Of a stretch of DNA of 64,000 bases, positions 50,025 to 60,050 are shown one piece after another. A program made the position numbers and the translations under genes. Position 1 is the first letter of the stretch. Each line of letters begins with the position of its first letter. Location of the stretch: NCBI GenBank assembly GCA_022651245.1, contig JALCQM010000002.1, positions 31,047 through 95,046 on the forward strand, in the 5' to 3' direction. The DNA is from Lactobacillus sp. GTDB lineage: Bacteria > Bacillota > Bacilli > Lactobacillales > Lactobacillaceae. The notes beneath the pieces were generated by a model that saw only the letters and a program-made list of their open reading frames with translations, was not told where the DNA came from and did not search any database.

Positions 50025-53000
50025 ATACTGCTAACAAACCGCGCAACGTGGCGGGACTGGTCAGTAGGGGAACCTGGTGGCTCAGCGCGTAGTAGTTCAG
50101 CGGGCTGGCCGTATCTTGGTGCGCGTCGGCATTCAACACGGCCCACGGCTTGATTGCTGGGTTGTCTCCGGTGAAGACGTGAACCGTCAAGCCGGCAGCG
50201 GCCAATTGTGCGCTTAGGCTGGCGTCTGGGGCCGCACTGGCGAGTAAAACGTCGCCAGGTTGCGGCAAGGGGCAGTGGTAACTATCGTACAGTGCCTTTT
50301 GCATGGCTTCGGGGTAGGTGGCGCCGAGGCCAATGGTTTCGCCGGTCGATTTCATTTCTGGTGCTAAACCGGTGGCCATGCCCGGTAATTTGGTGAAGGA
50401 GAATACCGGCGCTTTGATCGCCACGCCGGCTGGGGCGGCTGCGATGCCGGGGGTCAGGTGCAGGTCGGCGAGCGACTGGCCTAGGATCATGTTGGTGGCG
50501 AGCTTGGCGAGCGGGTAGTCGGTGACCTTGCTCATGAACGGTACCGTGCGGCTGGCCCGCGGGTTGACGTCGATCACGTACAGTTGGTCGGCGACGATGA
50601 ATTGCACGTTCATCATGCCGACGCAGTGCACCGCCTTGCCAATGGCGGTGGCGGTGGCGACGATTTCAGCTTGTTGCGCGGAGGTGAGGTGTTGTGGTGG
50701 GAAAATGGCGATCGAATCGCCCGAATGCACGCCGGCGCCTTCGAGGTGTTCCATGATGCCGGGGATGAAGACGTCGTGGCCGTCGGACAAAATATCGACT
50801 TCGCATTCCATGCCTTGGACATCGTGGTCGATCAGGATCGGCTGGTGTGGTGCCGCAGCCATGGCCTTTTGCACATATTCTTCGAGTTCGGATTCGTCGT
50901 GGACGATCGCCATCGCGCGGCCGCCGAGTACGTAGCTAGGGCGGACCATCACGGGATAGCCGACGGTCGGCGCGATCTGCCGCGCTTCGTCGAGATTCAT
51001 GGCGGTGTCGCCTTTGGGCTGGTTGATGTGCAGTTGCGCTAGCAAGGTCTCGAATTCGTGGCGGTCTTCGGTTTGGTTGATGCCGGCGAGGCTGGTCCCG
51101 AGGATGTTCACACCATTGGCGACCAAGCTTTCGGTCAAGTTGATCGCCGTTTGGCCACCGAACTGGACGATCACGCCGAGCGGCTGTTCCAAGTCGATGA
51201 TGTGCATTACCGATTCGGTCGTGAGCGGCTCGAAGTACAGCTTATCCGAGATGGAAAAATCGGTCGAGACGGTTTCGGGGTTGTTGTTCACGATGATCGC
51301 GTGGTAGCCAGCGGCTTGGATCGCCTGAACACAGTGCACGGTGGTGTAATCGAACTCGACGCCTTGGCCGATGCGGATCGGGCCGGAGCCGATCACCACG
51401 ATGCTATTGCCTAAGGGCTGGCTTTCGTTTTCCCCTGGAAAGGCTGTGGAATAGAAGTACGGGGTTTCTGACGCAAATTCGCCGGCGCAAGTGTCGACCA
51501 TCTTGTAAACCGGGGCCGGCAACAAGGCGGCGACGACTTCTGGCGTGGTGTCGGCGGCTTGGGCGATCATGGGCGCCGTGAACCCGAGACGGCTGGCGGC
51601 GACGGCTTTGGACGCGGTTAACGCACCGCTTTGAAGAGCGACCAAGGTGGTCCAGAGGTGTTGCAGTTTGCGCAAGAAGAACAGACTGATCTGAGTATGC
51701 GCGTGCAATTCCGCCAGCGACCAGCCTTGTTGGAAGGCGGCAAACAGGTAGAACAGGCGCAGGTCTGTGGGGTGTTCCAATTCGGTGACTAACGCTGCAT
51801 GACTCGGGCTGATTTTAGGCAGCAAGGTGGTTTGCATCGTCGTATCGAGTTCCAAGGACTGCACCGCCTTGAGTAGCGCCTCTTCCAAGGTGGTGCCGAT
51901 GCCCATGACTTCACCGGTCGCCTTCATCTGGGTGCCTAAGTGGCGGTCGGCCGAGACGAATTTGTCGAAGGGAAAACGCGGGATCTTGGCGACGACATAG
52001 TCTAAGGTCGGCTCGAACGCCGCAAAGGTGGTTTTGGTGACTGGATTTTGGATCTCTTGGAGGGTCAAGCCGACCGCGATCTTAGCGGCGATCTTGGCGA
52101 TCGGGTAGCCAGTCGCCTTGCTGGCTAAGGCGCTTGAGCGTGAGACCCGGGGGTTGACTTCGATGATGTCATAACGGTCGCTGTTTGGGTCTTGGGACAG
52201 TTGCACGTTGCAGCCGCCTTGGATGTTCAAGGCATCGACGATTTGTAACGACGCCGAACGCAGGCGCTGAAACGTCGGATCGTCGAGGGTCTGGTTCGGG
52301 GCCACGACGATCGAGTCACCGGTATGGATGCCGACGGGGTCGAGGTTTTCCATGCAGCATACTGAAATGGTGGTGCCGGCGGCGTCGCGCATCACCTCGA
52401 ATTCGATTTCTTTGTAACCGGCGATGCTTTTTTCGATCAGGCATTCGGTGTTAGGCGATAGCTCCAAGCCGCGTTGACCGATTTTCTTCAGTTCGGCTTC
52501 GTTGTGGGCGATCCCGCCGCCGGTGCCGCCTAAGGTGAAGGCCGGGCGCACGATCACGGGGTAGCCGCAACTATCGGCAAACTGCAATGCGGCGTCGAGG
52601 TCGTGCACAGTCAGGCTTTCTGGGACTGGCTGGTGGAGCTGCTCCATGAGTTGCTTGAATTCTTGGCGGTCTTCGGCTTGGTGGATTGTGTCCAAGCCGG
52701 TGCCAAGCAGCTGAATGTGGAGTTTGGCCAACACGCCGGCGTCGTCTAAAGCGACGGCGAGGTTGAGACCGGTTTGGCCACCCAGCGTCGGCAGTAAGGC
52801 GTCTGGGCGTTCTTTGGCCAAGATCGCGCTGACGGATTCGACGGTCAGCGGTTCGAGGTACACGTTATCGGCGATGTCCGCATCGGTCATGATTGTGGCC
52901 GGATTGGAGTTGATCAACACGACGCTGTAGCCTTCTTCGCGTAAGGAAAGGCAAGCTTGGGAGCCGGAGTAATCGAACTCGGCGGCTTGCCCGACAATGA

Positions 53001-53052
53001 TCGGACCGCTGCCGATGACGGCGATCTTATGAATGTTTTGGTTCTTAGGCAT
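50023..53052 (-). CDS. carB: Carbamoyl-phosphate synthase large subunit, arginine type
   Basis: A 1009-residue synthase making carbamoyl phosphate from bicarbonate, ammonia and two ATP. Both ATP-grasp halves are present: [20 protein letters not shown] near residue 14 and [19 protein letters not shown] near residue 550. The C-terminal allosteric domain after residue 930 is short, about 80 residues against the usual 140, giving a protein shorter than the ~1070 of E. coli. That fits an arginine-regulated enzyme without the normal UMP/ornithine control. The ATG at 53052 lies 8 bp inside carA. Confidence 0.94.
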   Translation of the reverse strand: MPKNQNIHKIAVIGSGPIIVGQAAEFDYSGSQACLSLREEGYSVVLINSNPATIMTDADIADNVYLEPLTVESVSAILAKERPDALLPTLGGQTGLNLAVALDDAGVLAKLHIQLLGTGLDTIHQAEDRQEFKQLMEQLHQPVPESLTVHDLDAALQFADSCGYPVIVRPAFTLGGTGGGIAHNEAELKKIGQRGLELSPNTECLIEKSIAGYKEIEFEVMRDAAGTTISVCCMENLDPVGIHTGDSIVVAPNQTLDDPTFQRLRSASLQIVDALNIQGGCNVQLSQDPNSDRYDIIEVNPRVSRSSALASKATGYPIAKIAAKIAVGLTLQEIQNPVTKTTFAAFEPTLDYVVAKIPRFPFDKFVSADRHLGTQMKATGEVMGIGTTLEEALLKAVQSLELDTTMQTTLLPKISPSHAALVTELEHPTDLRLFYLFAAFQQGWSLAELHAHTQISLFFLRKLQHLWTTLVALQSGALTASKAVAASRLGFTAPMIAQAADTTPEVVAALLPAPVYKMVDTCAGEFASETPYFYSTAFPGENESQPLGNSIVVIGSGPIRIGQGVEFDYTTVHCVQAIQAAGYHAIIVNNNPETVSTDFSISDKLYFEPLTTESVMHIIDLEQPLGVIVQFGGQTAINLTESLVANGVNILGTSLAGINQTEDRHEFETLLAQLHINQPKGDTAMNLDEARQIAPTVGYPVMVRPSYVLGGRAMAIVHDESELEEYVQKAMAAAPHQPILIDHDVQGMECEVDILSDGHDVFIPGIMEHLEGAGVHSGDSIAIFPPQHLTSAQQAEIVATATAIGKAVHCVGMMNVQFIVADQLYVIDVNPRASRTVPFMSKVTDYPLAKLATNMILGQSLADLHLTPGIAAAPAGVAIKAPVFSFTKLPGMATGLAPEMKSTGETIGLGATYPEAMQKALYDSYHCPLPQPGDVLLASAAPDASLSAQLAAAGLTVHVFTGDNPAIKPWAVLNADAHQDTASPLNYYALSHQVPLLTSPATLRGLLAV

Positions 53053-54121
53053 GGGCAGCGACCTTCTTTTCCATCAATTGCTTGAACTGCGTGAAGAAGC
53101 CTAAGGCGTCATGCGGCCCCGGGTTGGCTTCTGGGTGGTATTGGACTGAAAACAGGGGCAGCCACTTGTGAGCGAGCCCTTCGACGGTGCCGTCGTCTCC
53201 GTCCAATTCCGTGACGACGAGGTCGGTGTTGGTGAGACTGGTTGGATCGACCATGTAGCCGTGGTTTTGGCTGGTGATGATCGCGTGTAAGTGGCCGACG
53301 CCGTGGACCGGATGGTTGATCCCACGGTGGCCAAACGCCATTGGCTGAGTTTTGGCGCCGTTGGCTAAGGCCAAGATTTGGTGGCCCAAGCAGATCCCGG
53401 CGGTCGGGTAGAGGTGTTCTAACGCCTGGATCAGCGGTAAGACGTCATAGTCGGCGGGGTCCCCGGGGCCGTTGGATAATAAGATGCCGTCGGGATGCAA
53501 GTTCTTGATCATCGCGAGGTCGGCGGTATACGGCACCACGGTCACGTCGCAGCCGAAGTCGGTCAGCGAATCGATGATCGCTTGCTTAGTGCCGAAGTCG
53601 ATCATCACCACGTGTTTAGGTTGCGCGTTTTGGCCCTTGGTCGGATAGATACTGTGGCCGAGTTGCGGGTGCTTTTGACACTGAGCAAAAAGGGCGTGGT
53701 AAGTCGCCTCAAAGTCCCCGCTTAACGGGGCGTTGAGCAGGACCGCCTGCATGGTGTGGCTTTGGCGGATGTGCTTGGTCAGCGCGCGGGTGTCGACGCC
53801 GTGGATACCGGGCACGTGGTATTGCTTCAAAAAAGCGTCGAGCGTCAGTCCATCGGGACCAGGTTCATTCTCCAACGTGTGCACGATCGCGGCTTGGGCC
53901 AAGACGCCGGCACTTTGGTTTTGGGCCAAGTCGATGCCGTAAGTTCCTATTAATGGATAGGTAAATGTGAGGAGTTGGTTGGCGTAACTCGGGTCGGTCA
54001 AGGCCTCTTGGTAGCCGACCATGCTGGTGTTGAACACCACTTCACCGGCGATCTCGACGTCTGCCCCGAAGGCGATCCCTTCAAAATGCGTCCCGTCTTG
54101 TAAATAGAGATATTTTTTCAT
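53045..54121 (-). CDS. carA: Carbamoyl-phosphate synthase small subunit
   Basis: A 358-residue glutamine amidotransferase supplying ammonia to CarB. The N-terminal CPSase domain starts [17 protein letters not shown], and the class I GATase domain has [12 protein letters not shown] (nucleophile Cys) and [10 protein letters not shown] (His and Glu). Length is normal. Its stop overlaps carB by 8 bp. Transcribed away from argC across shared ArgR-type boxes. Confidence 0.95.
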   Translation of the reverse strand: MKKYLYLQDGTHFEGIAFGADVEIAGEVVFNTSMVGYQEALTDPSYANQLLTFTYPLIGTYGIDLAQNQSAGVLAQAAIVHTLENEPGPDGLTLDAFLKQYHVPGIHGVDTRALTKHIRQSHTMQAVLLNAPLSGDFEATYHALFAQCQKHPQLGHSIYPTKGQNAQPKHVVMIDFGTKQAIIDSLTDFGCDVTVVPYTADLAMIKNLHPDGILLSNGPGDPADYDVLPLIQALEHLYPTAGICLGHQILALANGAKTQPMAFGHRGINHPVHGVGHLHAIITSQNHGYMVDPTSLTNTDLVVTELDGDDGTVEGLAHKWLPLFSVQYHPEANPGPHDALGFFTQFKQLMEKKVAAHA

Positions 54122-54154
54122 GTTGCGCCACCTCGTTATTTTTTATACAGTTCT

Positions 54155-54280
54155 TATTCATAATTCGTTGTTCATAGTTAACCGCAATCTGGGCCGGCTG
54201 TCAACTTAATATTCAATATTTATAGGATAAAGCGGCTATTTTACGGTTGATTTTGAATAAATCATGAATAAAAACTGCAA
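54155..54280. promoter_or_regulatory. Divergent carA/argC control region with ArgR boxes
   Basis: CATGAATAAAAACTGCAA (54263-54280) closely matches the Bacillus AhrC/ArgR box and lies just before the argC -35. A second cluster, TATTCATAATTC and TTGTTCATAG (54155-54177), overlaps the transcription start of carA, and ATATTCAATATTTATA (54209-54224) lies between. Paired boxes on both promoters imply ArgR hexamer binding and arginine repression of both operons. Confidence 0.8.
54176..54204 (-). promoter_or_regulatory. carAB promoter
   Basis: On the minus strand: TTGACA (54204-54199), 17 bases, TTAACT (54181-54176). Confidence 0.7.
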
Positions 54281-54285
54281 AAGAC

Positions 54286-54314
54286 TTGTATTTTTGTGCT
54301 GACGGGGTTAAGCT
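54286..54314 (+). promoter_or_regulatory. argC promoter candidate
   Basis: TTGTAT (54286-54291), 17 bases, TAAGCT (54309-54314), immediately after an ArgR box. Confidence 0.6.
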
Positions 54315-54351
54315 ACTGTCATTCAATAATTTGCATAAGGGAGCCATGTTT

Positions 54352-55383
54352 ATGAAAGTCGCGTTAGTTGGGGTTACCGGTTATGCCGGAATGGTCCTAT
54401 ATCAGTTACTCAAAGCACACCCGGATGTGGACCAGATCAACTTGTACGGTCATGACCTTGATCACGCCGTCCCACTATATGAAGCCGTGCCGCAATTCGG
54501 GCCGACAGAAGACGCGTTGTTGCACCCTTACGACCCAGCCGTGATCCAAGCCGACAACGACGTCTTGTTCTTCGCCACGTCGGCGGGGATCACCAACACC
54601 TTGGCTACACCATTCATCGCGGCCCACTTCCCGGTGATCGACTTGTCCGGGGATTACCGCTTGAAGGACCCGGCGCAATACGCCAAGTGGTACCACAAAG
54701 ACCCGGCACCGCAAGCCGCGTTAACGGCCGCGCACTTCGGCCTCGCCGAATTTGCCAATGCTTTGGGGCAAACGTACGTCGCCAACCCAGGTTGTTATGC
54801 GACGGCGACGTTACTAGGGATCGCGCCATTGATCCAGCAACACTTGATTGTGAAGGACTCCTTGATCGTTGATGCCAAGTCGGGGACCAGTGGCGCAGGG
54901 AAGAAACTGACGACGATGAGCCATTTCAGCCAAACCAATGAGAACTTGCAGCTGTACGGCATCAACACCCACAAGCACATCCCAGAAATCATGCAAGAAG
55001 TGCACCAATGGGACCCAGAAGTGCCAGCCTTGCAGTTTAGCACGACGCTGTTGCCGATCACGACCGGCTTGATGGCGACGATTTACGCTAAAGTGGCCCC
55101 GGGCGTCGATGGGGAAGCGATCGCGGAAGCCTATACCAAGACTTACCAAGAAGACTTCTTCGTCCGCTTCACCGGGGAGCAACTCCCGACCTTAAAACAA
55201 GTCGTGGGCAGTAACTTCACCGATATCGGCGCCGTGTACAACCCGGTGACCAACACCGTCTTAGTGGTCAGTGTGATCGATAATGTGATCAAAGGCGCCG
55301 GTGGTCAGGCGATTCAGAACTTTAATCAGATGTTTGGCTTTGATGCCTTAGCCGGTTTACCGACGACTGTGGCGTTGCCGTAA
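54352..55383 (+). CDS. argC: N-acetyl-gamma-glutamyl-phosphate reductase
   Basis: A 343-residue NADPH-dependent enzyme reducing N-acetylglutamyl phosphate to the semialdehyde. The Rossmann start is ALVGVTGYAGMVLYQLL and the catalytic cysteine lies in YVANPGCYATA (Cys148). ATG 54352 lies eight bases after AAGGGAG; ATG 54346 is too close and the frame to 54286 reads through the promoter. First gene of argC-argJ-argB-argD-argF. Confidence 0.94.
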   Translation: MKVALVGVTGYAGMVLYQLLKAHPDVDQINLYGHDLDHAVPLYEAVPQFGPTEDALLHPYDPAVIQADNDVLFFATSAGITNTLATPFIAAHFPVIDLSGDYRLKDPAQYAKWYHKDPAPQAALTAAHFGLAEFANALGQTYVANPGCYATATLLGIAPLIQQHLIVKDSLIVDAKSGTSGAGKKLTTMSHFSQTNENLQLYGINTHKHIPEIMQEVHQWDPEVPALQFSTTLLPITTGLMATIYAKVAPGVDGEAIAEAYTKTYQEDFFVRFTGEQLPTLKQVVGSNFTDIGAVYNPVTNTVLVVSVIDNVIKGAGGQAIQNFNQMFGFDALAGLPTTVALP

Positions 55384-55407
55384 TTATTTTGTCAGGAGGA
55401 GTGGCGT

Positions 55408-56592
55408 ATGACGATCAATGACACATTCATGTGGCCGGCAGGATTTTATACCGACGGGGTGCAAGCGGGACTGCGAGACCGCAACGATATGGGCTGGCTC
55501 GTATCGAAGGTCCCAGCGGCAGCTGCCGGCACTTACACCACGAGCCAATTCGTCGCCGCACCGACGAAATTATGCAAGCAGCTGATCGGCGCGCATCACC
55601 GCCTGCAGGCCATCGTGATGAACAGCGTGATCGCCAACTCCTGTACCGGGCAACTCGGCTGGGACAATGCGTTAAGCGAGCAAGCCCAAGTCGCTGAGAA
55701 GCTTGAGATCGAACCAGAGTTGGTCGGCGTGGCATCGACGGGTCTGATCGGTGCCCAGTTGCCGATGGCGAAGATTCACGCCGGCATCGAAGCCTTACAG
55801 TTAAAACAAGACGCCGGCGTGACCACCGCGGTGATGACGACCGACACGCACGCCAAGATCGCCAGCACCCAACTCATGATCGACGGCAAGCAGGTGACCA
55901 TCTCCGGCTTTGCCAAGGGCTCGGGGATGATTCATCCGAAAATGGCCACGATGCTGGGCTTCGTATTTACCGATGCCAACATCTCGGGCTTGCAACTTCA
56001 GGGCCTGCTGTCGGCAAGCGTTGATGAAACCTTCAACCAGATCACGGTTGACGGCGACACGTCGACCAATGACATGGTCACGGTGATGGCCAACGGGTTA
56101 GCAGATAATCACCTATTGACGGCTAGCCACCCGGATTACGCCGCCTTTTCCGCAGCTTTGAGCGGCGTGCTTGCGAAGCTCGCCCAAGGCATCGCCGCCG
56201 ATGGTGAAGGTGCGACCAAGCTGGTGGAAGTTAACCTCCATCACGCCTCCACCCACGCCGACGCCCAACACGCGGCTAAGGCAATCGTGGGCTCGAACTT
56301 GGTCAAAGCGGCGATCTTCGGTGAAGATCCTAACTGGGGCCGGATCATTTCCGCCTTAGGCCAAACCACCGTCAAAATTGATGTCGACCACGTCGCCATC
56401 ACCTTAAACGGCTTCGCCTTGGTCAAAGATTCGTTGGAATTACCCTTCGACGAAGCCGCCGTCAAACAAGCGATGGCAGCGCACAAGATCACGATCGACG
56501 TCGACCTCAACAGTGGCGACGCCAGCGGCCAAGCCTGGGGCTGTGACCTCACCTACAACTACGTCAAAATCAACGCATCATACAGAAGCTAG
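55408..56592 (+). CDS. argJ: Bifunctional ornithine acetyltransferase/N-acetylglutamate synthase
   Basis: A 394-residue enzyme that recycles the acetyl group from N-acetylornithine to glutamate. It matures by self-cleavage before a Thr; the site is visible as AVMTTDTHAK near residue 145. The C-terminal DPNWGRIISALGQT block and the end VKINASYRS are typical. It explains the absence of argE and argA. Its stop codon overlaps the first base of a tandem family P repeat pair that separates it from argB. Confidence 0.94.
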   Translation: MTINDTFMWPAGFYTDGVQAGLRDRNDMGWLVSKVPAAAAGTYTTSQFVAAPTKLCKQLIGAHHRLQAIVMNSVIANSCTGQLGWDNALSEQAQVAEKLEIEPELVGVASTGLIGAQLPMAKIHAGIEALQLKQDAGVTTAVMTTDTHAKIASTQLMIDGKQVTISGFAKGSGMIHPKMATMLGFVFTDANISGLQLQGLLSASVDETFNQITVDGDTSTNDMVTVMANGLADNHLLTASHPDYAAFSAALSGVLAKLAQGIAADGEGATKLVEVNLHHASTHADAQHAAKAIVGSNLVKAAIFGEDPNWGRIISALGQTTVKIDVDHVAITLNGFALVKDSLELPFDEAAVKQAMAAHKITIDVDLNSGDASGQAWGCDLTYNYVKINASYRS

Positions 56593-56709
56593 AGCGCGAC
56601 CCAAGGCGGGTTTAGGCGTGGGTGTAAGGCAGCGTGGTGGTGAGTGGCGACAGCCACACGCCGGCGCGATGACTTATCAGCACCGCCGTTGCGACGGGGA
56701 ACGCGTTTA
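56592..56709. repeat. Family P repeat inside the arg operon (copy 1 of 2)
   Basis: Begins on the argJ stop codon (TAGAGCGCGACCC). GTGTAAGGCAGCGTGG is followed by tip GAGTGGC-GACA-GCCACAC and GCGATGACTTATC. The lower stem is only partly paired on the right (CGACGGGG). Confidence 0.85.
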
Positions 56710-56715
56710 AGAGAA

Positions 56716-56833
56716 GAGCACGACCCAAGGCGGGTTTAGGCGTGGGTGTAAGGCAGCGTGGCGGCGAGTGGCGTCAGCCGCTTGTCGTCGCGATGACTTA
56801 CACCTAACGCCGTTGCCTTGGGAAGCGCGTTTA
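56716..56833. repeat. Family P repeat inside the arg operon (copy 2 of 2)
   Basis: CCCAAGGCGG (56724-56733) pairs with GCCTTGGG in the lower stem; GGTGTAAG pairs with CTTACACC; tip GTGGC-GTCA-GCCGC. Ends about 17 bases before the argB ribosome site. Confidence 0.88.
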
Positions 56834-56860
56834 CCACAGTCGATCCAGCAGGAGGATATT

Positions 56861-57604
56861 ATGCAAGAACTCATCATCGTCAAACTTGGCGGCAATGCCG
56901 CGACGCAATTATCGCCGGCCTTTTTCGCCCAACTACACACCTGGCGGGATGCGGGTAAGCAGGTCCTCTTGATTCACGGCGGTGGGCCGCAGATCAACGC
57001 CTGGAGTGAAAAATTCGGTCTGAAGCCGATCAAAAAAGCAGGGATCCGGGTGACCGATGCGGCGACACTGCAAGTGACCCAGGCCGTTTTAATCGGCGTC
57101 GTGCAGCCACAACTGTGCTTGGCCTTGAGTCAAAACGACTTGCCGGCGCTGGGGTTAAACACCACAGACGAGCACTTGCTGGTCGGCGATTACCTCGACC
57201 AAGCAATTTATGGCCAAGTAGGCGCCGTCAAAGGCGTGAATGCGGTGGCTTTGAAGCAATTTTTGAGCACGCATATTGGCGTTTTGGCGCCATTAGCGCA
57301 AACTGAAGACGGGGAACTGCTCAACGTTAACGCCGACATGGCGGCTGCGGCCGTCGCGACGGCGCTGCACGCGACCAAATTGGTCTTGCTGACGGATGTC
57401 CCAGGGGTGCTCGCAGATGGCGCGGTCGTGCCGAAGCTGTCCCCGCAAAAAGCGGCGCAGTTGATCGCGACCAACGTGATCACCAAGGGGATGCAGCCGA
57501 AGATCGAAGCGGCGGCACATACCGCCCAAGTGGTCCACGAAGTCGTGATCACGGATGCCTTGGAGCACGCTGGCACTATTGTTGAAGCTGCGATCGCGGG
57601 CTGA
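56861..57604 (+). CDS. argB: N-acetylglutamate kinase
   Basis: A 247-residue amino-acid kinase-fold enzyme phosphorylating N-acetylglutamate. IVKLGGNAA, LIHGGGPQIN and the C-terminal NVITKGMQPKIEAA are the phosphate-, substrate- and ATP-binding motifs. ATG 56861 follows AGGAGG; the frame upstream from 56768 is repeat sequence. The N-terminal helix that makes arginine-sensitive hexamers is absent, so feedback inhibition is less likely. Confidence 0.94.
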   Translation: MQELIIVKLGGNAATQLSPAFFAQLHTWRDAGKQVLLIHGGGPQINAWSEKFGLKPIKKAGIRVTDAATLQVTQAVLIGVVQPQLCLALSQNDLPALGLNTTDEHLLVGDYLDQAIYGQVGAVKGVNAVALKQFLSTHIGVLAPLAQTEDGELLNVNADMAAAAVATALHATKLVLLTDVPGVLADGAVVPKLSPQKAAQLIATNVITKGMQPKIEAAAHTAQVVHEVVITDALEHAGTIVEAAIAG

Positions 57605-57646
57605 AGCGCTACTTCGCGTGAACGTTTTGCCATACAGGAGGAAATT

Positions 57647-58783
57647 ATGAGCAATCTTTTTAATACATATGCACGGTACCCATTCGACTTGGTGTCGGGC
57701 CATGACTGGCACCTGGTCGACGAGCATGGCAAGACGTACTTAGACTTAACGTCGGGGATCGGGGTGTGCAGCTTCGGTTACAACGACCCGGAGATCACCG
57801 GCGCCGTTGAAGCGCAGCTCAGCCAGGTTTGGCATACGTCGAACCTGTACGAAAGCCAGCTGCAAGAAAATGTGGGTGGCTTGTTAGCCGGCGAAGATAA
57901 GCTGGCCTTTTTCTGTAATTCTGGGACCGAGGCCAATGAGGCGGCCTTCAAGTTGGCCCGTAAAGCGACGGGCAAGACCCGCGTGTTGGCGTTCAACAAC
58001 GGCTTCCATGGTCGCACCTACGGGTCCATGTCGCTGACCGGGAACCCGGCGATCCAAGAAGGGTTTGCGCCGCTGGTGCCAGACGTGGTGTTCGCTGATT
58101 ACAACGACCCGCAGGCGCTAGCACAAATCGATGCCGACTTGGCAGCCGTGATCCTCGAAGTGATCCAAGGCGAAGGGGGCGTCTATGTCGGCGACAAGGC
58201 GTGGTTGCAAAGTGTGCAGGCAAAATGTCAGGCGACGAACACCTTATTGATTATTGATGAAGTGCAAACGGGGATCGGCCGGACCGGTTATAAGTTCGCG
58301 TATGAAGCCTTTGACCTCGATCCTGATATCGTCACGATGGCCAAGGCCTTAGGCAATGGGCTACCGATTGGCGCGATGATCGGCAAAAAGGCGCTAGGGG
58401 CGGCTTTTACCCCTGGGAGCCACGGGACGACTTTCGGCGGCAATAAATTAGCGCTGGCGGCGGCACAGCAAGTGTTAACTAAGCTCACGCCTACGTTTTT
58501 GGCGACGGTACAGGCCAAGGCCAATGCGGTGTGGACGGTTTTGAGTGATACGGTGGCGCCCTTGAAGGCCGTGACAGGCATCACGGGGATGGGGCTGATG
58601 ATCGGCATCCACCTGGACGAAAGCGTACCGGTAGACGGCGTCATCGCCAAGCTGCAAGCAGCCGGGATATTGACGATTTCGGCCAAGCACAACACGTTAC
58701 GGTTGCTCCCGCCGCTAGTGATGTCTGAAGCAGATCTATTGGCTGGGGTGGCCCAGATCGTCGCCGTTTTGAAGGAGGATTAG
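57647..58783 (+). CDS. argD: N-acetylornithine aminotransferase
   Basis: A 378-residue class III PLP aminotransferase converting the semialdehyde to N2-acetylornithine with glutamate. The PLP phosphate-binding [16 protein letters not shown], the Asp in [15 protein letters not shown] and the Schiff-base Lys in [17 protein letters not shown] are all present. AGGAGG precedes the ATG. The last codons carry the argF ribosome site (GGAGG). Confidence 0.94.
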   Translation: MSNLFNTYARYPFDLVSGHDWHLVDEHGKTYLDLTSGIGVCSFGYNDPEITGAVEAQLSQVWHTSNLYESQLQENVGGLLAGEDKLAFFCNSGTEANEAAFKLARKATGKTRVLAFNNGFHGRTYGSMSLTGNPAIQEGFAPLVPDVVFADYNDPQALAQIDADLAAVILEVIQGEGGVYVGDKAWLQSVQAKCQATNTLLIIDEVQTGIGRTGYKFAYEAFDLDPDIVTMAKALGNGLPIGAMIGKKALGAAFTPGSHGTTFGGNKLALAAAQQVLTKLTPTFLATVQAKANAVWTVLSDTVAPLKAVTGITGMGLMIGIHLDESVPVDGVIAKLQAAGILTISAKHNTLRLLPPLVMSEADLLAGVAQIVAVLKED

Positions 58784-58785
58784 CG

Positions 58786-59805
58786 ATGAATCATTTTCAA
58801 AATCATGCGTTTCTCAAAGAAATCGACTTCACGCCTAAGGAGTTGACCTATCTGATCGACTTCGCGGCGCACCTCAAGCACCTGAAGCAACAACATATCC
58901 CGCATCCTTACCTGCAAGGCAAGAACATCGCCTTGCTGTTTGAGAAGACGTCGACGCGGACGCGCTCGGCGTTCACTGTGGCGGCGATCGATCTCGGCGC
59001 CCACCCAGAATTCTTAGGCAAAAACGATATCCAGTTTGGCAAAAAAGAAAGTACTGCCGACACCGCCCAGGTCTTGGGGCGGATGTTTGACGGCATCGAA
59101 TACCGCGGCTATGCCCAAGCAACCGTCGAGACCTTGGCGAAATACGCCGGCGTGCCGGTGTGGAACGGGCTGACCGATGAGTGGCACCCGACGCAGATGA
59201 TCGCCGACTTTTTGACGTTGAAGGAGCAGTTTGGTCACCTAAAGGGGCTCACCTTGGCGTACTTCGGCGATGGCCGCTCGAACATGGGCAACTCGTTGAT
59301 CGTGACGGCGGCAATGCTCGGGGTCAATTTCCACCTCGGGGCACCGCAGTCCTTATGGCCGACGCAGGAAGTGATTGATATTGCCAAAAAATACGCCGAT
59401 CAAAATGGCTCAGAGCTGGTGTTGACGCAAGACGCGACCTTCGCGGCGCAAGGGGCCGACGCGCTGTACACGGATGTCTGGATCTCGATGGGGGAAGACG
59501 TCGATCCTGCCGAACGGATCAACAAGCTCAAACCCTATCAGATCAACGCGGGCTTGGTTGCGGCCACGGGTAAAGCAGACACCATCATCATGCACTGCCT
59601 GCCGGCGTACCATGATCACCAAACCGTCGTGGGCAAGCAGTTAGGCGAGCAGTTCGGGATGGACGCGTTAGAGATCACTGATGAGGTGTTCCAGTCCCCA
59701 CGGTCGGTGGTGTTCACTGAAGCCGAAAACCGTATGCACGCGATCAAAGCGATCATGGCGGCGACTTTAGGCGACCTATTCATTCCCGATAGCCTATTTG
59801 ACTAG
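58786..59805 (+). CDS. argF: Ornithine carbamoyltransferase
   Basis: A 339-residue enzyme joining carbamoyl phosphate (from CarAB) and ornithine to citrulline. [12 protein letters not shown] is the carbamoyl-phosphate loop; MHCLPAYHD is the HCLP catalytic motif. Starts two bases after argD, so translationally coupled. Placement with argCJBD marks it as biosynthetic rather than a catabolic ArcB, though the reactions are the same. Confidence 0.93.
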   Translation: MNHFQNHAFLKEIDFTPKELTYLIDFAAHLKHLKQQHIPHPYLQGKNIALLFEKTSTRTRSAFTVAAIDLGAHPEFLGKNDIQFGKKESTADTAQVLGRMFDGIEYRGYAQATVETLAKYAGVPVWNGLTDEWHPTQMIADFLTLKEQFGHLKGLTLAYFGDGRSNMGNSLIVTAAMLGVNFHLGAPQSLWPTQEVIDIAKKYADQNGSELVLTQDATFAAQGADALYTDVWISMGEDVDPAERINKLKPYQINAGLVAATGKADTIIMHCLPAYHDHQTVVGKQLGEQFGMDALEITDEVFQSPRSVVFTEAENRMHAIKAIMAATLGDLFIPDSLFD

Positions 59806-59824
59806 GGAGACCAATTTTTTGACG

Positions 59825-59862
59825 AGGTTAAGCCAGGCGTGTGCCCGGCTTAACCTTTTTTG
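59825..59862 (+). terminator. Terminator of the arg operon
   Basis: AGGTTAAGCC (59825-59834) with GGCTTAACCT (59847-59856), followed by TTTTTT. Confidence 0.92.
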
Positions 59863-60050
59863 GCGTCTTGTTCGGCTTTAGATTATGAGGGTTGCATGTG
59901 GTTGGCCATGTAAAATTAATTGTGACGCATGTTATGTTAGCTGACGCAGCCGCTTGCTTTGTCAGAAATACGTTATAACATTAAATACATATTAGATTTT
60001 GAGCACAAGATTAAAACCGCGATGGCGACTGGCAAAGGATGGGATAGCGA
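59863..60050 (+). promoter_or_regulatory. Aconitase promoter region (unresolved)
   Basis: AT-rich, with TATAAC at about 59975 and several ATTAAATACATATT-like words. A good -35 partner was not found. No ORF. Confidence 0.35.

Noticed and set aside
51058..51414. Plus-strand ORFs antisense to carB
   Set aside because: Shadow frames of a highly conserved gene in GC-rich DNA; no ribosome sites or independent domain patterns.
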